A DNA stretch of 64,000 bases from Tetrahymena thermophila SB210 (taxonomy: Eukaryota; Ciliophora; Oligohymenophorea; Hymenostomatida; Tetrahymenidae), in contig NW_002476527.1 in the NCBI RefSeq assembly GCF_000189635.1, positions 62,001-126,000 on the forward strand. The letters run 5' to 3'. Numbering within the stretch: position 1 is the first letter of the stretch; every line of letters starts with the position of its first letter. A program made the position numbers and the translations under genes. Under the pieces are notes generated by a model. The model was not told where the DNA came from. It saw only the letters and a program-made list of their open reading frames with translations, and ran no database searches. Of the stretch, positions 60,182 to 64,000 are shown piece after piece.

Positions 60182-62272
60182 TAATCCTAATATCTTGATA
60201 GAATATAAATAGTATAAGCCTAATTATTAATTACTCTAAATAAAATAAATAAAACATAGCTATTTTGACTTATTTTTTTTTATAACCAAAACCCACAACA
60301 AAAGCATTACCAAAATCAATACCAAGAATATATACTATGTGGTAACCATTATACTTTACTCTAAGGAGCAGTCAGATTCTTAATTAAAACATTCAAAGTA
60401 CTATTATTATAAAGGTTAACAACTAATCACGTTTTTCACGTAATCAGCTTATGGAATATAACCCTTACTACACCTTATGCAGCTCTATCCATCTGAACAA
60501 GCTAAGCAATTACTTACACAGTTCTAACAAACCATATAATCTCTATTAAAATATTATGATTCTCTACAAACAAACATTAATTGTTTAGGATATTTAGTTA
60601 TTTCTTCTTATTTGATTGAATTGAATATTTTAACTAAAAATTTTATTTTTCTTGCTTGTTTATCTTCTCTTAAAATCAATCAAAATAATTTGACTTTATT
60701 TGAATCCACTATCCTTATTTATTGGTTCTATTTTATTATATAATTAGTTAATAAATAAATAAAATAAATCAAAAACACTATTATTTATGTAAACTATAAA
60801 AGAAAAAATTTAATAACCGAGTAAATAATAATCAGGCAGAAAAAAGATATCAGAAATCTATGGTATATATTAGATTTTCTTTACAGGATATTAATTTTTA
60901 TTTAATAGAAAAATCAAAATACTTCTATAACTTACAATCACTTAAAACTTATGTTTATATTTTGAAACTTTTTTTCAAGAAAAATGGTATTTTTTTTTTT
61001 TTGAGATATTTAAAGTGTATTTTTAAAATATTTTTTAATTTAATTTTATTATAGAATATTTGTTGTAAGAATCTCAATTACTTAAGAATAATAAATAGAA
61101 AAGAGAAGTTCGTTAATGATATTTTTAAATTATAAAAATAAAATTTTTGATAGTAATTCAAGTGGCTATAAATTTCTATTGGCAAATACCAACTTAAAGC
61201 TACATCAATATGTATTATTTATTTACTTACATTTTTCAATTTGAAAAACAAAATTTAATTTGTTACAACAAATATTTAGTTTAAAATAATAAATTAATCC
61301 ATTATATAGGATCTCATTTTTAATATTTAATTCTAATTTATTGATTTTAAATTCAGTGTTTTATTTGTTATATTAACTCATTTTATTAAATGATCATTTT
61401 GTAAAACTAAAGTTATGATTTCATAAAGATGATGTGTTTGATATATTATTTATGAGATAAAGTTTGATAATAATCATATCCGAACTAGTAATTTAAAGTG
61501 TCTTATTGTAATTTATTGCTTATAGAGCTTTTAATTGGTGAGGATTTTGGGGGATCTTTAGTGGTAAATTTTTAATAATAAAGAGATTCAGTCAGTCATT
61601 GAATCATTTATAAATTTTAATAATTAAATATTTTTTAAAAATTAATAGTCATTATAGTATCTAAAATTAAATTTAAATGATGGTATTTTCTATATTTTCT
61701 AATTACTATAATGAAAAAATTAGTATTTTATATTTGAGATATAAGAGATTTATTAAATAATTTAATTTATTAATTTAATAAGCATTTGCTGATCTATTTC
61801 TAAAGAAATCAATAAATTTTAAAATGAAAATTATTAATTAATTTTACTGATATGGGATTGATTCAATTATTTTTAAAACAAACTATCAAAGAATTTAGTA
61901 ATCTCTAAAAATGCATCTAACTTAAATTAATTAATATAGGGTGTTGCTAAAACTTTTCTGATATATATTCATTAAGGAAGAGATTCAAAATTTAATTTGA
62001 TAATATTCATAAAAAAACCTTATCTAGGATATTGAACTGGTTTCTTATTGAGGATCTACGGAAATTAAAAAATTTTTATTAAAAACCTTAATTATTTAGA
62101 TATTGAGCCTAAATACAATAAATTGAATTTATTTATGAAAAAACCTATAGCTTGGCTTGTTATTATTTTACAATTTTTCTTAAAACTATATGTAAGTTTA
62201 TATAATAAAGGAAGGAAAAAAAGATATTGTATTTGTTGATAATATAATTTAAAGAAAATCGCTCTTGCAGCT
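60182..62272. other. Intergenic, weak open frames only
   Basis: A Gln-rich frame at about 60440-60620 (L-M-Q-L-Y-P-S-E-Q-A-K-Q-L-L-T-Q) and an AT-rich frame at 60860-61054 are open, but with TGA as the only stop such lengths arise by chance. Nothing else recognised. Confidence 0.45.
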
Positions 62273-62575
62273 ATGGCACACCCCAGTTCTTAAAACTAAA
62301 CTTATGAATATCTCCTGCCCAATTAATTAATCATTAGAATCTCAAGACCTGTATTTAAACACGCCTTATATGTCCTTCTATATATTAACTATTTTCAAAC
62401 ATAATAAATAACAAAATAAAATAAAAATAAATAATCTGATAAATTCTACTTTTTATTCGGTGATTACACTTATCAAAAATCTGAATTAAAATAGCAATAA
62501 ACAATCAACTTGTTCATTTTCTCTCCAGTAATCATTTTTTAGCTTTATTTTATAGCCTTATTAATTTATAGCTGA
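62273..62575 (+). CDS. Hypothetical small protein
   Basis: An open frame of 100 codons from MAHPSSQNQTYEYLLPNQL to a hydrophobic C-terminus, in a patch noticeably richer in G and C than its surroundings (62255-62400). The Pro/Ser/His content at the start looks protein-like, and a CAG acceptor-like site lies just before the ATG. The second half is Lys/Gln-rich. No family recognised, and chance is a real alternative. Confidence 0.3.
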
Positions 62576-63438
62576 GTTTGGCTCGATATATTGAGCACTT
62601 TTTGTCTTATGGATTTAAATATTATCATTTTTTGATATGATTGAATTAATTAATGCATTATTTAGTGACTTTTCCTTCATCGCAACTATTAAGAAAAATA
62701 CAAATATTTTTTTACAATTTTTCTTAAATGTTATAAATGTTACCTTCATTTAGAATTAATGATAATTGTTTTAAATCTAAATTTTTCATAAATTCTAATC
62801 AATGAATGAATGATACATGAAAAATTAATCAATCAAAGTTTACTTTTCATATTATTTGATTAAAATCTAATATATTGTTTAATTTTTAAAGTAAGTTAAT
62901 TTATTTATGCGACTAAAAACTAAAACACATAACTATAAAATATTTAAAATATAATTTAAGATCCTCTGGTATATTATGAGTTAGTTAGTTAGTTACCAGC
63001 TCACATTTAAAAGGCCTTACACTATTTTTTTGATTTGTTTTACAATAATAAAACTTAAAAAAAATATTTTAATTTTGAAAATATTTGTTTGTAATAAAAA
63101 TTTATTATAATTTAAGAAAATATGAATGAATGAATGATTATAAAAATCTTACTAATTAATTAAAATAGGTTTTTTTTTAATTGTAACTAAATTAAGTTAA
63201 TTAATTAATTCTGACCATAAATATGGTTAATTAAATTGTATATTTTATTATGAAACTCTGCTACTATTTCCATTAAATTATTTATTTATTGATATTTAAT
63301 AGATGAGATTATATTGATTGAAATAATTGTTATTTAATTATTATTTTTATTATTGTTATTTAGCTTTAGCTTTTACCATAACTTTTTATCTTAAATTCAG
63401 GTATTAATTTTCTATTTTAATTATTTGATGGCAATTAA
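62574..63438. repeat. Intergenic, including start of dispersed repeat copy 2
   Basis: AT-rich; TTAG run near 62980-62994. From about 63055 it matches 58850 onward, the flank of the unknown gene pair. Confidence 0.7.
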
Positions 63439-64000
63439 ATGGCATTTATCAATGGTTGGTCAAGGAAAGTTTTAAAGTGGCTAAGACAATTGACTAAGGA
63501 AATTTTACTGCTTTTCATTCTTTATTAAAGTTAAAAAGCACATTACAATATTTAAAATAAACTTGAATATCAGAATTAATATAACCACGCAAGAGAAATT
63601 AACAATATTCTTATTTGCTGTTATTTATTGATTAAGAAATCCAATACAAATCATAAGAGCTTAAAGAGCTATGTTTAGAATTTAATCAAATACTAGATAA
63701 AATTTCATAATACGAAATTTAAAAGGGTTTTTTCTCAAATAGTGTAAAAGCTAAATAACACTAATAACAAATAGAAGAATTTGAGATAGAAGTAAATTAT
63801 CTTTGAAGATAACGACAAGCAAGATATGAATTATCTTAATTAATTCAATATTTATGTAAAATAAATTATCATTTTTTGAAAAGCATTCGAATAGACTATT
63901 GTAGGTTTCTAGAAATAAATAGTCTTAACTCTAGCTATTATTCATTCTATTACATATTAGATATAATTTATAATAAAAGCAAAAGAGAAAAATAGTCGTC
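63439..64000 (+). CDS. Unknown gene, copy 2, partial at window end
   Basis: The frame opens MAFINGWSRKVLKWLRQLTK and stays open for 146 codons; TGA would fall at 63877, but an intron (GTAAAATAAA...TTGTAG, about 63859-63907) removes it and the frame continues, through V-S-R-N-K-Q and Q-K-R-K-I-V-V, to the window edge. Copy 1 at 59192 shares the same exon-intron plan. About nine bases in ten match by eye, and there are no indels in the first exon although the flanks have many, which supports real coding. Ile/Leu/Lys/Asn-rich, with a hydrophobic stretch near residue 25 and another around 75-85. I do not recognise the family. Confidence 0.55.

Noticed and set aside
60860-61054. Phe/Ile/Leu-rich 64-codon frame
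   Set aside because: Poly-T and poly-A tracts generate it; with TGA as the only stop, frames of this length are common by chance.

Overview
This window is AT-rich nuclear DNA from a ciliate, most likely Tetrahymena or a close relative. Long, family-typical proteins read through only if TAA and TAG are glutamine and TGA is the sole stop. Introns are short (about 50-400 nt), AT-rich and GT-AG. Ciliary and ciliate-typical membrane proteins are present. A 100-base N gap (54474-54573) marks this as a scaffold. All gene models were made by reading frames by eye; where stated, I checked that exon lengths and intron phases sum to an open frame. Family names come from recognised motifs, not from a search.

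Layout. 1-2100: mostly empty, with a decayed hAT transposase C-terminus. 2128-12400: two near-identical copies of a leucine-rich-repeat gene (A and B), each with twelve internal exons of exactly 90 nt, flanking a membrane-protein gene. 12841-18516: a multi-pass membrane protein (+) and an RCC1-propeller/coiled-coil protein (-). 19391-24802: two tandem coiled-coil paralogues and a secreted, internally duplicated Cys-rich surface-type protein (+). 25349-36029 (all -): a 2000-residue ciliate membrane protein, a mitochondrial-type DnaJ and a thioredoxin-fold protein with a half-lost active site. 36357-38271: nine identical tRNA-Glu(UUC) genes plus one decayed copy. 38990-40946 (-): a glutamyl-tRNA-synthetase-like gene that has lost both class I signature motifs, directly beside the tRNA-Glu array. 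42442-44019 (-): CFAP77, a doublet-microtubule inner protein. 45718-46457 (+): an acidic-tailed protein. 48282-50418 (-): a five-zinc-knuckle, His-rich protein. 51831-52256 (-): the clamp-loader subunit CTF8, divergent from a coiled-coil membrane protein (52548-53675, +). 55542-58295 (+): an FCP1-type CTD phosphatase with a BRCT domain. 59192-60181 and 63439-64000: two copies of an unknown gene; the first carries an in-frame stop, the second runs off the window.

The most striking features are the tRNA-Glu array next to a motif-less GluRS-like gene, the exon-per-repeat architecture of the LRR pair, and the several local gene duplications. No operons, CRISPR arrays or viral elements were seen.
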